A stretch of DNA of 27,021 nt from a virus: the IMG/VR virus record IMGVR_UViG_3300040790_000037, positions 1 to 27,021 of that record; one strand, 5' to 3'. Below are positions 9,601 through 16,218 of the stretch, one piece after another; the stretch's first letter is position 1, and each line of letters opens with the position of its first letter. The position numbers and the translations under genes are program-made. Under the pieces are notes generated by a model, which searched no databases, was not told the DNA's origin, and was given only the letters and a program-made list of their open reading frames with translations.

Positions 9601-11139
9601 GATTTTGTTGCAGGTTATTATAATGGTAAACTTTATGTTCACGGTGGTAGAGACACAAGCAATAATTATTACTCAGATACTTGGTCATATAATATATCTG
9701 CCGATACTTGGACACAAGTTGTAACGGGTGGTTTATCAATTAATAGATCGGTATATGCTTCTAATGATGAAAAACTTTATTCATATGGTGGTTTTTTAAC
9801 AACGACAAGTACACATGCTTTGTATGAATTTGATATGAGTTCAAATACTTGGTCAACAATATTAACCGCTGGAGATGTTACATTTCCTGATTGGATGGTA
9901 TATCATGATGATAATCTTTATGTACATAGTAATTCTTCATCATCTTTCCAATTATATGACATTTCAGGTGATAGTTGGTCAGGAGAATTAACTTATCATA
10001 GTGATACAATTTATTATTCAAAAGCTGTTGTTTATAATGATAAGATTTATATGACAGGTGGCGCCACACTAACAACTACATTGTTTTCTAATTTAATTCT
10101 TTCAATATATGATATTACAGGTGATAGTTGGAGTTACAGTAGTGAATATTTATTAACAGAATCGGTTAATTCTAATTTAATAGAATATAATGATAAACTT
10201 TATACTTATAGTGGTGGTGATGGTAATTATTTAAGCCCAACATATATGCAGGTTTATGATGTTGCTGGTGATAGTTGGTCATTTGATAATGTTGAAAAAA
10301 CAAAAGCATTTTTAAAATTTTCGGGTACCGGAAATATTTGTGAATTAATTAATAATGAGGCCTTTGTTTTTTATAACGATTCATATAATAACATATGGGA
10401 AGAAGCTAAATTTAATATTGATACAAATACATCAACATTAATAACATCTGCATCAAGTATACCTAGAGGTTTATATAAAGCAACAACAGTGGTGGGTGAT
10501 AAAATTTATATGTTTGGTGGTTCAGATTCATCATATGATGATATATTATATGAATATGATACAACAACATATTCATTGTCGGTGGTAAGTACATATACTG
10601 GTCACGGTAAATATAGTTCTATAATGGAAACATATGATAATAAATTATATATTCACGGTGGTTTTGATGTCGCAAAATCTCAATATACTTATGATACTAT
10701 AGAATATGATATTACAGGTGATACTTGGACAGTTGTATCATCAGCCAACGGTGGTAGTACAGGAACCTCCATGTCATCTACTGTAAGTGGAAGTAATATA
10801 TATACATATGGTGGACAAACAAATACTACTGAATTATGGAAATTTGATATAAATACAAGTACTTGGTCATTATTATCATCAACTGGTGGACCTGATGCAT
10901 TTTTTGGTCATTCAATATACATATATAACAACATATTATATGTATTTGGTGGTGTATCAACAAATAAAAATATTTGGACATACAATTTATCAACAGATAC
11001 TTGGGCAATGTTGGATGATACTTTTGATAAAACATTATTAAACTCCAATTCTGTTATAAGAAATAATATAGTATTTTTCTTTAATGGTTATTATGGTGTT
11101 GTTAATAATGATAAAGTATTGAGATATAAAATAACATGA
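6661..11139 (+). CDS. Giant kelch-repeat tail fibre / adhesin
   Basis: This 1492-residue protein has an N-terminal attachment module (about 1-280) paralogous to the preceding gene, including an Ig-like fold (ELGRVIPDANIRLYL) and a 'YTVNHNYGIPNLYPQIEIW' beta domain. From about residue 333 to the end it is kelch repeats: about 21 motifs of the hydrophobic-Y-x-x-GG type followed by 'YDISGDTWT' strands, spaced roughly 45-60 residues apart. That is enough for about three or four beta-propellers. Kelch propellers bind protein or glycan partners; here a receptor-binding fibre is the natural reading. The ribosome-binding site (ATAGGAT) is weak. The stop overlaps the next ATG (ATGA). No signal peptide or membrane segment is visible, consistent with a virion protein. 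Near-identical repeats inside the gene could drive length changes. Confidence 0.82.
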   Translation: MSRKKFWGYVKNELGRVIPDANIRLYLNGTDNYATIYSTPVSASSDEIDQDTFSANSSGYFEFYVGDMYEFGDKIGYQPDQLFDLRWESPDGEKYGNIDNLQIFYQLFLCDPTDEFDTVKNKLVSNEDAYKWSTHVEETWFHRVHQLDSLDINDYSSATFNKLVSNKLMKDLYDYIPTFLISGGGVNYIETIGSGGMTFLVDAGSWSSESGYYVYTVNHNYGIPNLYPQIEIWNIVGTGYAWGKPEIIYPVRIDYVDDNNLKVYVTTPLDRAIFIAGERITNDDFEVEAPEVMVFSLQTVTPSGVDGIVLELWERLFPLSDSVDQVTKDLNPMDCKSFAYNNEIYVKSNNTKVNFDTLADAGKYIHKYNPSTYTWSTVTTAGPERYLSSFEQINGKIYIHGGYESGFVPENETWSYNISADTWTLLSTAGPAYLFSSYTNNGSDKLYMYSGIDNTYTTNEDLWEYNVNTNTWTLLASTSPLTYNDTLRSLYYSDTDKIYYISSNEMYTFNLSGNNWSASLPFPFTSSVYYHEITSIEGAIYVNGGYNTNTLWNFETYSYDIDLNVWTQLTDLPYGLQGHFVENVGGIIYSGGASSLKNYVLEYDPEGDTFEISNVEIGDNYIPQRISYINFEYNDLLYLLSGLQTRDLDDQWIYNPYTNTSTMLASSSDIKRLWNPSISVLNNKAYVFGGYNTDTSSYSYKLFSYDVLTETWDELANLPTSAGRRAPTSVIYNNKLYVHGGSTGSSTYTNETWSYDISGNTWTLVSTAGPTANYMCSVLYDGKMYAHGGRTTGGGYLNNLWSYDVSGSTWTLVSSAGPTNAVSRMILNGDDIFIVGGLQNNSFWQYDISGDSWIQLNSVFDEDLEDLSYWNISSILSNGSIYLYGGQLNSVYLDNIIKNKIEEPATITEVPSVFVKDDEAYPVSHFFSFNHDNEMYIYGGKAEEYVGGIAYSLRDTGYVSKYDYINKTWSIISTDGPSRFDFVAGYYNGKLYVHGGRDTSNNYYSDTWSYNISADTWTQVVTGGLSINRSVYASNDEKLYSYGGFLTTTSTHALYEFDMSSNTWSTILTAGDVTFPDWMVYHDDNLYVHSNSSSSFQLYDISGDSWSGELTYHSDTIYYSKAVVYNDKIYMTGGATLTTTLFSNLILSIYDITGDSWSYSSEYLLTESVNSNLIEYNDKLYTYSGGDGNYLSPTYMQVYDVAGDSWSFDNVEKTKAFLKFSGTGNICELINNEAFVFYNDSYNNIWEEAKFNIDTNTSTLITSASSIPRGLYKATTVVGDKIYMFGGSDSSYDDILYEYDTTTYSLSVVSTYTGHGKYSSIMETYDNKLYIHGGFDVAKSQYTYDTIEYDITGDTWTVVSSANGGSTGTSMSSTVSGSNIYTYGGQTNTTELWKFDINTSTWSLLSSTGGPDAFFGHSIYIYNNILYVFGGVSTNKNIWTYNLSTDTWAMLDDTFDKTLLNSNSVIRNNIVFFFNGYYGVVNNDKVLRYKIT
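8921..9114. repeat. Near-identical 50-bp kelch-encoding repeats
   Basis: Positions 8921-8970 and 9065-9114 match at 46 of 50 bases. They encode successive kelch blades ending in a 'TLVS..AGP' stretch. The similarity is far higher than between other blades of the same gene, pointing to a recent internal duplication or gene conversion. The period is 144 bp, 48 codons, one blade. Confidence 0.75.
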
Positions 11140-11477
11140 GATTAAAAGAATATTTAAACGATATTGATAAAGTAAGAAACATAAAAATCGGCCTTGTGAA
11201 AAACGAGGCCGAATACCATTCTTTTATTCAAAGTTTGAAAAAAAAATATGATTTAAAACGAGATATTATAAAGGAAATTGATGAATTTAATCAAGAGTTC
11301 AAAAAAATTTATAAAGGTAAATTTAAATTTGATTTTTGTATTCAAGAAGATATAAATATTGATAGTCTTAAAATAAAAAATTTAAGAATAAAAGAGAAAT
11401 TAAAGTTAAAGTGGTTTCAATTAAATCACGATTTAAGTAAAATAAAAACCGAGTTAGAAGATAAACTTAGTGTCTGA
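11136..11477 (+). CDS. Small Lys-rich helical protein of unknown function
   Basis: A 113-residue, highly charged protein (many K, E, D, I) with probable coiled-coil helices over most of its length. I do not recognise a family. It overlaps the fibre gene by four bases (ATGA), so translation is probably coupled. Position directly after a large fibre gene is where fibre-assembly chaperones often lie, but there is no motif to support that. The 5' part of the gene contains a strong GC-rich hairpin (11188-11212), unusual in this AT-rich region. There are no transmembrane segments, and one cysteine. Confidence 0.6.
   Translation: MRLKEYLNDIDKVRNIKIGLVKNEAEYHSFIQSLKKKYDLKRDIIKEIDEFNQEFKKIYKGKFKFDFCIQEDINIDSLKIKNLRIKEKLKLKWFQLNHDLSKIKTELEDKLSV
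11188..11212 (+). other. GC-rich 10-bp hairpin inside a coding region
   Basis: Bases 11188-11197 pair with 11203-11212 over ten base pairs (one G-T wobble), closing a five-base GAAAA loop. It stands out from the surrounding A/T-rich sequence. No T-run follows, so it is not an obvious intrinsic terminator. It lies 52 bases into the small gene after the kelch fibre and could slow ribosomes, mark an RNA processing site or protect mRNA ends. Confidence 0.55.
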
Positions 11478-11555
11478 CAAGCGTTCCTCACGGATTGGTG
11501 ATTTTATCTAAAAATCATACAGGCTAAGTTCTTATTTAAAAATCAAGGTGAATTA
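11478..11555 (+). promoter_or_regulatory. Intergenic region with small hairpin before the short-fibre genes
   Basis: This 78-base gap is less A/T-rich at its 5' end than its surroundings. It contains a 7-bp hairpin (11499-11505 with 11511-11517, loop 11506-11510), and a second, overlapping TCAC/GTGA pairing (from about 11488 to 11501) would compete with it. No T-run follows the hairpin and no good promoter is visible. The ribosome-binding site AAGGTGA (11545-11551) serves the next gene. Confidence 0.35.
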
Positions 11556-12104
11556 ATGAAAATTTATGGTAAAACAGAAATGCGTGGTCCTTTTTGGACT
11601 CAAAGAGTAAATACATCAGCAGATGTCTCATGGTCAAGTTCACGATTAGGTAGATTAGTATATGCTAAAGCAACGGATACATTATGGTTCTGTGGCTTGA
11701 CTGCTTGGATTGAGGTTGCCGGTTCAACTAGTTTGATAAATACCAATCAAACAATGGTTTTTTTTAATTACCCATTACCTACAAACTGGACTTTAAAAAC
11801 GGATATTATAAATGATAGAATGATAATACTTGAACCCACTACTCCGGGAGCAGCTGGAACTTATGGTGGTACATGGATTATATCAGGTATGAATAATACA
11901 ACATCAACACATAATCACTATGCTCCTGGTGGTGTTAGTCAATCATCATCATCAACAAGAATTGGTAAATCAGATAGAAATGATTATCAATCACAACCTG
12001 ACCATAGACATTATCTTTCATATGATGGTACGCATACACACACATTTGACGGTGGTTGGAGAACACCGTTAGTTTTCGGTATCGTTGGTGTTTATAGTGG
12101 ATAA
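11556..12104 (+). CDS. Short tail fibre protein with His-x-His tip (copy 1)
   Basis: A 182-residue protein with an N-terminal beta module (about 1-55) shared with three other genes nearby, recognisable by the 'GRLVYAKATDTLWF...W' pattern. The C-terminal half has repeated H-x-H pairs: HNH near residue 118, HRH near 150, then HTHTFDGGWR near 158. Such HxH-rich tips occur in T4 gp12/gp37-like short fibres, where histidines bind metal ions along the trimer axis. A metal-stabilised trimeric fibre tip is inferred. The ATG follows AAGGTGA. It is separated by 11 bases from a paralogue, showing tandem duplication. The tip differs from its paralogues before the conserved C-terminus, suggesting variable specificity. 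Confidence 0.72.
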   Translation: MKIYGKTEMRGPFWTQRVNTSADVSWSSSRLGRLVYAKATDTLWFCGLTAWIEVAGSTSLINTNQTMVFFNYPLPTNWTLKTDIINDRMIILEPTTPGAAGTYGGTWIISGMNNTTSTHNHYAPGGVSQSSSSTRIGKSDRNDYQSQPDHRHYLSYDGTHTHTFDGGWRTPLVFGIVGVYSG

Positions 12105-12115
12105 TAGGAGAAGTT

Positions 12116-12640
12116 ATGAAATTTCATGAAATTGATATAAAAGGTTATTTTAAATTACCTATAGAGGCTAATATTAGTTCAGTAACACATTTAGGATCAG
12201 CAGATGAGGGAAGAATATTTTATTCATCGGGTCAAGATACAATATATTATGGTACAAATACGACTTTTGTAAGAATACCAGGAAAATATGATATTTATGA
12301 AAACGGTGATGTTGTTTTAATGGGTACATATCCATTTCCAAATTATTGGACTTTAATAAATTATGGGTCAAGAGGTATTAGAATAGTAAGTACTGGTTCA
12401 TCTGCCGGTGCAGTTGGTGGTACATGGACAATAACAGGATGTGATACACAAGGTGCACATACACACACAACAGGTACGGCTACTCAATTAGATTCAATTG
12501 GTAAAGATGATAGTTATGCAGATACGTCACCAAGTACTCATACACATACAATGGAATATGACGGTTTACATACACATGCATTTGATGGAAATTGGAGACC
12601 AGCTTGGGTTAAATTCGTTGCTGCGAGGTATGATAGGTAA
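12116..12640 (+). CDS. Short tail fibre protein with His-x-His tip (copy 2)
   Basis: A 174-residue paralogue of its neighbours. The N-terminus reads MKFHEIDIKG and is followed by 'DEGRIFYSS...YYG' near 36-51, the shared module. The C-terminal half has HTH near residue 114, HTH near 142 and HTHAFDGNWRP near 151, again a probable metal-binding fibre tip. Strong AGGAGA ribosome-binding site. Its stop codon shares its last base with the next ATG (TAATG), so the next paralogue is probably translationally coupled. Between the shared ends the sequence diverges more than the flanking blocks, as expected for receptor-binding loops. Confidence 0.72.
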   Translation: MKFHEIDIKGYFKLPIEANISSVTHLGSADEGRIFYSSGQDTIYYGTNTTFVRIPGKYDIYENGDVVLMGTYPFPNYWTLINYGSRGIRIVSTGSSAGAVGGTWTITGCDTQGAHTHTTGTATQLDSIGKDDSYADTSPSTHTHTMEYDGLHTHAFDGNWRPAWVKFVAARYDR

Positions 12641-13176
12641 TGAAATTTTATGGAATAGATATTCAAAATAAATTTTTTGTTCAAATTGTTTCAACAGTTG
12701 TTGGTTTAGCACATGCTGGTGCAACAGATGAAGGTAGAATAGTATATAATTTAACAGATGATCACTTATACACCGCATCACAGAGTACTTGGAATAAAAT
12801 TGTAATTTCCACTGATATATATTCAAATGGAACAAAACAGTTATTTTTAAATTACCCATTACCAGCCAATTGGACAATTGATGCCGCTCATAATGATAGA
12901 ATGTTGGTATTATCACAAAATGGTTCATTTGCAAATGGTATATATGGTTCATGGACAATTACTGGTATAAGTACTACTGGTAATCATAATCATGGTGGTT
13001 ATACTGGTTTACCATATGGTAGAACAATTTACGCTGGTAAATCTGATAGAGAGGGTTATGGTGGTGAAGACAATCACCTACATAGCATGTCAACAGCTGG
13101 AAATCACCAACATACGTTTGATGGTGCCTGGAGACCAGCATATGTAAATGGAATAAAAGCAACATATAGTGCTTAA
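12640..13176 (+). CDS. Short tail fibre protein with His-x-His tip (copy 3)
   Basis: A 178-residue third member of the tandem family. The shared N-terminal module is MKFYGIDIQNK plus 'DEGRIVYNLTDDHLY' near residues 30-44. Histidine pairs occur at HNH near 116, HLH near 146 and HQHTFDGAWRP near 156. The middle block, FLNYPLP-NWT (about 70-80), is shared with copy 1. The start overlaps the preceding stop by one base with only a weak GAGG upstream, consistent with translational coupling. The presence of three tandem tip proteins suggests either heteromeric fibres or alternative receptors. Confidence 0.72.
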   Translation: MKFYGIDIQNKFFVQIVSTVVGLAHAGATDEGRIVYNLTDDHLYTASQSTWNKIVISTDIYSNGTKQLFLNYPLPANWTIDAAHNDRMLVLSQNGSFANGIYGSWTITGISTTGNHNHGGYTGLPYGRTIYAGKSDREGYGGEDNHLHSMSTAGNHQHTFDGAWRPAYVNGIKATYSA

Positions 13177-13187
13177 AAGGAGAAATT

Positions 13188-13631
13188 ATGGCTGAATTAG
13201 ATGAAAAATTAATGCATTATAGAAATATAAGAAATATAATGCAAAAATATAAAAGAATTGCTATATATGCTTTACCCGGAGAAGGTAAATCTCATATAAT
13301 GGCAGAATTAAAAAAGAAATTTGAACCAGAGTGGAATTTTTATCATTTTGGTCGTGGTATTACAAAAGAACCATACATTATTGAATTACCAGATACTTTT
13401 CTCCCAGAGAATGTTTTAAATGATCTACCAGTTATTGATATTATTTATTGTCTTCAATATTCAAAAGAATATAAGGAAAGAATAACTGGTATAAGTTTTG
13501 GTAATGTTTATAGACCTTTTATGGACTATATAAGAGAAATGAAATATGCAAGAGCCGGTAGTCTTAATCTATCGGGTAGAAGATTTAAAAGTATAACAGA
13601 ATTAGAAAATGTGATAAGGAGTGTTATGTAA
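13188..13631 (+). CDS. Small P-loop protein of unknown function
   Basis: A 147-residue protein. The only clear motif is a Walker A: ALPGEGKS at residues 28-35, after a hydrophobic strand (IAIYALPG), matching the [AG]-x4-G-K-[ST] pattern. A nucleotide-binding fold is therefore likely at the N-terminus. A possible Walker B strand, PVIDIIYC, lies near residue 82. The short length resembles small phage nucleotide kinases or P-loop accessory proteins, but no kinase lid motif is recognisable. It sits oddly between fibre genes. AAGGAGA ribosome-binding site; its stop overlaps the next start (TAATG). No specific substrate is claimed. Confidence 0.6.
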   Translation: MAELDEKLMHYRNIRNIMQKYKRIAIYALPGEGKSHIMAELKKKFEPEWNFYHFGRGITKEPYIIELPDTFLPENVLNDLPVIDIIYCLQYSKEYKERITGISFGNVYRPFMDYIREMKYARAGSLNLSGRRFKSITELENVIRSVM

Positions 13632-13981
13632 TGAGATTTAAGAAAGCTTTCAAATGTTCAAGATGTCCAGAAAATAATGGTGAAAATGGATGTCCAATGT
13701 GGTGGGAAATGATTTTAAAAAATAGTGACACAGATGAAACAAAAATTACTAAAGCTTGTGGATTTACACAACTTCCACAAATGCTCGCTTTAATATCAAC
13801 AGATACAATGCACTCAGTTGCGGCATCTTATGATATGAGAAATAAAGTTATAAAAAATATTGGTAAAGTAATTTTTGCCATCAATGAAAAAATGAATTTG
13901 GAATTTAAAGAAGAAGAAATTGAAGAAATGTCGTCAATCGAAGATAATGATAAAAAAATGATTGAAGATAGGGGAGAGTAA
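13631..13981 (+). CDS. Small Cys-motif protein (possible Zn or Fe-S binder)
   Basis: A 116-residue protein with four cysteines near the N-terminus: C9, C12, C21 and C43, in CSRCP, CPMWWE and ACGF contexts. Together these could bind zinc or an iron-sulphur cluster. The C-terminal third is acidic and helical (many E and D). I do not recognise a named family. The start overlaps the stop of the P-loop gene by one base and has an AAGGAG ribosome-binding site, so the two are probably made together. Its placement just before a fibre gene and the radical SAM block leaves its role open. Confidence 0.55.
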   Translation: MRFKKAFKCSRCPENNGENGCPMWWEMILKNSDTDETKITKACGFTQLPQMLALISTDTMHSVAASYDMRNKVIKNIGKVIFAINEKMNLEFKEEEIEEMSSIEDNDKKMIEDRGE

Positions 13982-13985
13982 CTAA

Positions 13986-14669
13986 ATGGAATTTCAAGAA
14001 ATTGATACAACTGGAAAAATATGGGTTCAAAGATTAGCTTCTATACCTACATGGACAACTGCTGATAAAGGTAGAATTATATATAATACAGCAAACGGTT
14101 ATTACTATTTTGGTGGTGCTAGTTCGTGGGTTATAATGACAACCGGTGTAAATACAACATATTTAAGTAGAACAACTACAGATTCACACGCCGGAACAAT
14201 TTATCCAACGGTAGACGCCGCGGTTAATTTAGGTGGTGGTGTAAACAGATACGCCAATATTTATGCGGTAAATTTTCATGGTATTGCAACATCAGCAAAA
14301 TACGCTGACGTTGCTGAAAAATATATTTTAAAGACTGATTATCCTATAGGAACCGTTTTAAAAATCAATAATAATGAAAATTTTGAAATGAGACAGGTTA
14401 GTAATATAGATGATTTGGTAAGTGGTGTTGTTTCTAAAAATCCTGGTTTTATTCTAAACTCTGAATTAGAAGGTGGTACATCGGTTGCATTAGTTGGTAA
14501 AACGCCTGTAAGAGTTATTGGACCTGTTACAAAGGGTGATATGATCGGACCTTATGATGATGGTTGTGGAATAAAGACAGAAGACAGAACCAATATGTTT
14601 GCTATTGCATTAGAATCATTCTTTGGAGAAGGTGTTGAAGAATTAGTAATGTGTTTGTTAAAATTATAA
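13986..14669 (+). CDS. Tail fibre/structural protein with 'SAKYADVAEKY' domain
   Basis: A 227-residue protein. Residues 1-55 belong to the N-terminal module shared with the three short fibres (MEFQEIDTTGK..., DKGRIIYNTANGYYYF...W). Instead of a His-x-His tip it continues with a glycine-rich linker and GIATSAKYADVAEKYIL near 98-114. A compact C-terminal domain follows with GVVSKNPGF and ALVGKTPVRVIGPVTKGD (about 140-185). This pattern is seen at the C-termini of virion fibre and decoration proteins in T4-like phages and is often labelled peptidase-like or chaperone-like; no catalytic residues can be assigned here. Strong GGGGAG ribosome-binding site. It is the last structural-type gene before the sigma-70 promoter. 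Confidence 0.65.
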   Translation: MEFQEIDTTGKIWVQRLASIPTWTTADKGRIIYNTANGYYYFGGASSWVIMTTGVNTTYLSRTTTDSHAGTIYPTVDAAVNLGGGVNRYANIYAVNFHGIATSAKYADVAEKYILKTDYPIGTVLKINNNENFEMRQVSNIDDLVSGVVSKNPGFILNSELEGGTSVALVGKTPVRVIGPVTKGDMIGPYDDGCGIKTEDRTNMFAIALESFFGEGVEELVMCLLKL

Positions 14670-14670
14670 G

Positions 14671-14699
14671 TTTACATTATTGACTATTTAACTTATAAT
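14671..14699 (+). promoter_or_regulatory. Sigma-70 promoter P1 for the radical SAM region
   Basis: A -35 box TTTACA (14671-14676), a 17-base spacer and a perfect -10 TATAAT (14694-14699) lie in the 53-base gap between the last fibre gene and the first radical SAM gene. The predicted transcript starts near 14706 and runs into a strong GAGG ribosome-binding site. A nearly identical arrangement occurs at 20683. A host-type promoter here separates this region from the late structural genes upstream. Confidence 0.78.
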
Positions 14700-14722
14700 A
14701 TAAAATATGTGAGGTGATAAAA

Positions 14723-15835
14723 ATGTCTTTTCAATTTCAATTAGTTGTAACAGAGAAATGTAATCTAAATTGCTCATATTGTTATATGAAAAAAAATTCA
14801 ATCAATATGAGTAATGAAACATTTGATAAACATTATAAAGCATTGCCAATATTAATGAGTAAATATAATCAATCTGATTATGTAACATCATTTTTTGGTG
14901 GTGAACCATTATTAAATTTTGAATTAATAAAATACGCAGTTAATATATTAAAAAATGACCCAAAATGTAAGGGAATGACAGTTGTTACAAATGGTCTTCC
15001 TCTTGGTCCTGATAAGAAGAACTTTTTAAATGAAAATGGTGTTAATATATCAATATCATTTGATGGGTTATGGAATGATGTAAATCGTAAACTTATAAAT
15101 GGTGGAGATTCTGTAAAATATTACATAAACAATAAAAACTTTTTAAGATTAAAAAGTTGTAAGGTAATGGTAGGTCCGAAAAGAGGAACTGTATCTATGG
15201 TTGATAACTATAGATGGTTCATGAATGAGTTTGATATATTAAGTCCTGATTATACTTTAGTAAGGGACGATATATGGTCTGATGAAGATGTTGAGTTGTT
15301 TTCTAAAGAATTAACTGAATTAACTGATGAAAATATTAAAGTTCTATTATCCGGTAAAGAATCTATAATCGGATGGTATGAACTTTATTTTTTGGATACA
15401 TACATATATAAAAAGTATGGAAAGAGAAAATTTGGTTGTTTTGCTGGAAATCACGGTTTATCATTTATGCCAGATGGTTTTGTATATCCTTGTGCGAGAT
15501 TTGGTAGTAAAAAGGAATATTTAGTATATGACTCAATTTTAAATCATTTTTATGAACCAGATAGATTGGAAATTATAAGTGATAAGATATCCAATCCTCA
15601 AGAATATAAAGAGTGCAAAGAGTGTTCATTATATAACATTTGTAATGCTGGTTGTTTATATTCCCAATTGGATTATAGTAAAAAAGTTGATGGTGAAATA
15701 AGATGTAGACCAATACCAAATGTATGTAAATTATTGAAATTATTATATTCAGAAACATTAAGATTGGTCAATACTGTTGGTGAAACAAAAGCATTTAAAA
15801 AAGTTGTTGAAAAATCTATAAAAAGGATAGGATAA
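14723..15835 (+). CDS. Radical SAM/SPASM peptide-modifying-type enzyme (rSAM 1)
   Basis: A 370-residue protein. Radical SAM motif C13-x3-C17-x2-C20 (EKCNLNCSYCY) and GGEP at 59-62 show the SAM-binding iron-sulphur core. The C-terminus is a full SPASM domain: C239, G252-x4-C257, then C298-x2-C301-x5-C307-x3-C311, then C328 and C335. This layout would bind two extra 4Fe-4S clusters, as in enzymes that crosslink or otherwise modify ribosomally made peptides or activate sulphatases. The ATG at 14723 is chosen over the in-frame GTG at 14714 because GAGG (711-714 of this block) ends eight bases before it; the GTG would overlap the ribosome-binding site. First gene after promoter P1. Substrate unknown; the Cys-rich protein at 17368 is the best local candidate. 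Confidence 0.88.
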   Translation: MSFQFQLVVTEKCNLNCSYCYMKKNSINMSNETFDKHYKALPILMSKYNQSDYVTSFFGGEPLLNFELIKYAVNILKNDPKCKGMTVVTNGLPLGPDKKNFLNENGVNISISFDGLWNDVNRKLINGGDSVKYYINNKNFLRLKSCKVMVGPKRGTVSMVDNYRWFMNEFDILSPDYTLVRDDIWSDEDVELFSKELTELTDENIKVLLSGKESIIGWYELYFLDTYIYKKYGKRKFGCFAGNHGLSFMPDGFVYPCARFGSKKEYLVYDSILNHFYEPDRLEIISDKISNPQEYKECKECSLYNICNAGCLYSQLDYSKKVDGEIRCRPIPNVCKLLKLLYSETLRLVNTVGETKAFKKVVEKSIKRIG

Positions 15836-15837
15836 AA

Positions 15838-16218
15838 ATGGATAGAGAAACAAAAGTGTTCTTATGTGTGAAAAGTTTATTTAATATATCAAATGACTTA
15901 AAAGATGATTTTGAGGATTATTCAAATATATTATTATTTATTGCAGATAATATAGCAAGAAAAATGGAAAAAGAAATGGAAAATACAAAACCATCAATTC
16001 ATAAAGATGGTAATATACATAATTTAGGTGAGGGTGTGAAATCTCTTAATGAATATATGGATAACACACCAAAAATGGAAAAAGAAAAAAGTTTAGATTT
16101 TCCAATTCAAACACCAGAAGAAAGAATGATTGAAGAACAAGTTGATAATACTATAAAAGAAGTAAGAAAAGAATTAAGTAATTCAATAAAAGAAGAAACG
16201 AGTAATGTCGGATGCTGA
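15838..16218 (+). CDS. Small acidic helical protein between two radical SAM/SPASM genes
   Basis: A 126-residue, charged protein that I do not recognise. Residues 1-50 look helical (KVFLCVKSLF, YSNILLFIADNIARKM). The rest is low-complexity and acidic, with repeated MEKE-type segments. It ends in a single cysteine (SNVGC). It sits two bases after rSAM 1 and overlaps rSAM 2 by seven bases, so it is made with them. Possible roles are partner, leader-binding protein or peptide substrate; none is shown. There is no recognisable PqqD-like RRE fold in the visible sequence pattern. AGGAT ribosome-binding site. Confidence 0.55.
   Translation: MDRETKVFLCVKSLFNISNDLKDDFEDYSNILLFIADNIARKMEKEMENTKPSIHKDGNIHNLGEGVKSLNEYMDNTPKMEKEKSLDFPIQTPEERMIEEQVDNTIKEVRKELSNSIKEETSNVGC

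Noticed and set aside
10848-11358. TATAAATA octamers at 10848 and 11351
   Set aside because: They lie inside coding sequence, and with this A/T content several chance copies are expected in the window.
12566-12958. Long open frame on the - strand (130 codons) opposite the short-fibre genes
   Set aside because: Its composition (His/Tyr/Leu-rich) is that of a reverse shadow of AT-rich coding sequence, and it overlaps two well-supported + strand genes with no ribosome-binding site.
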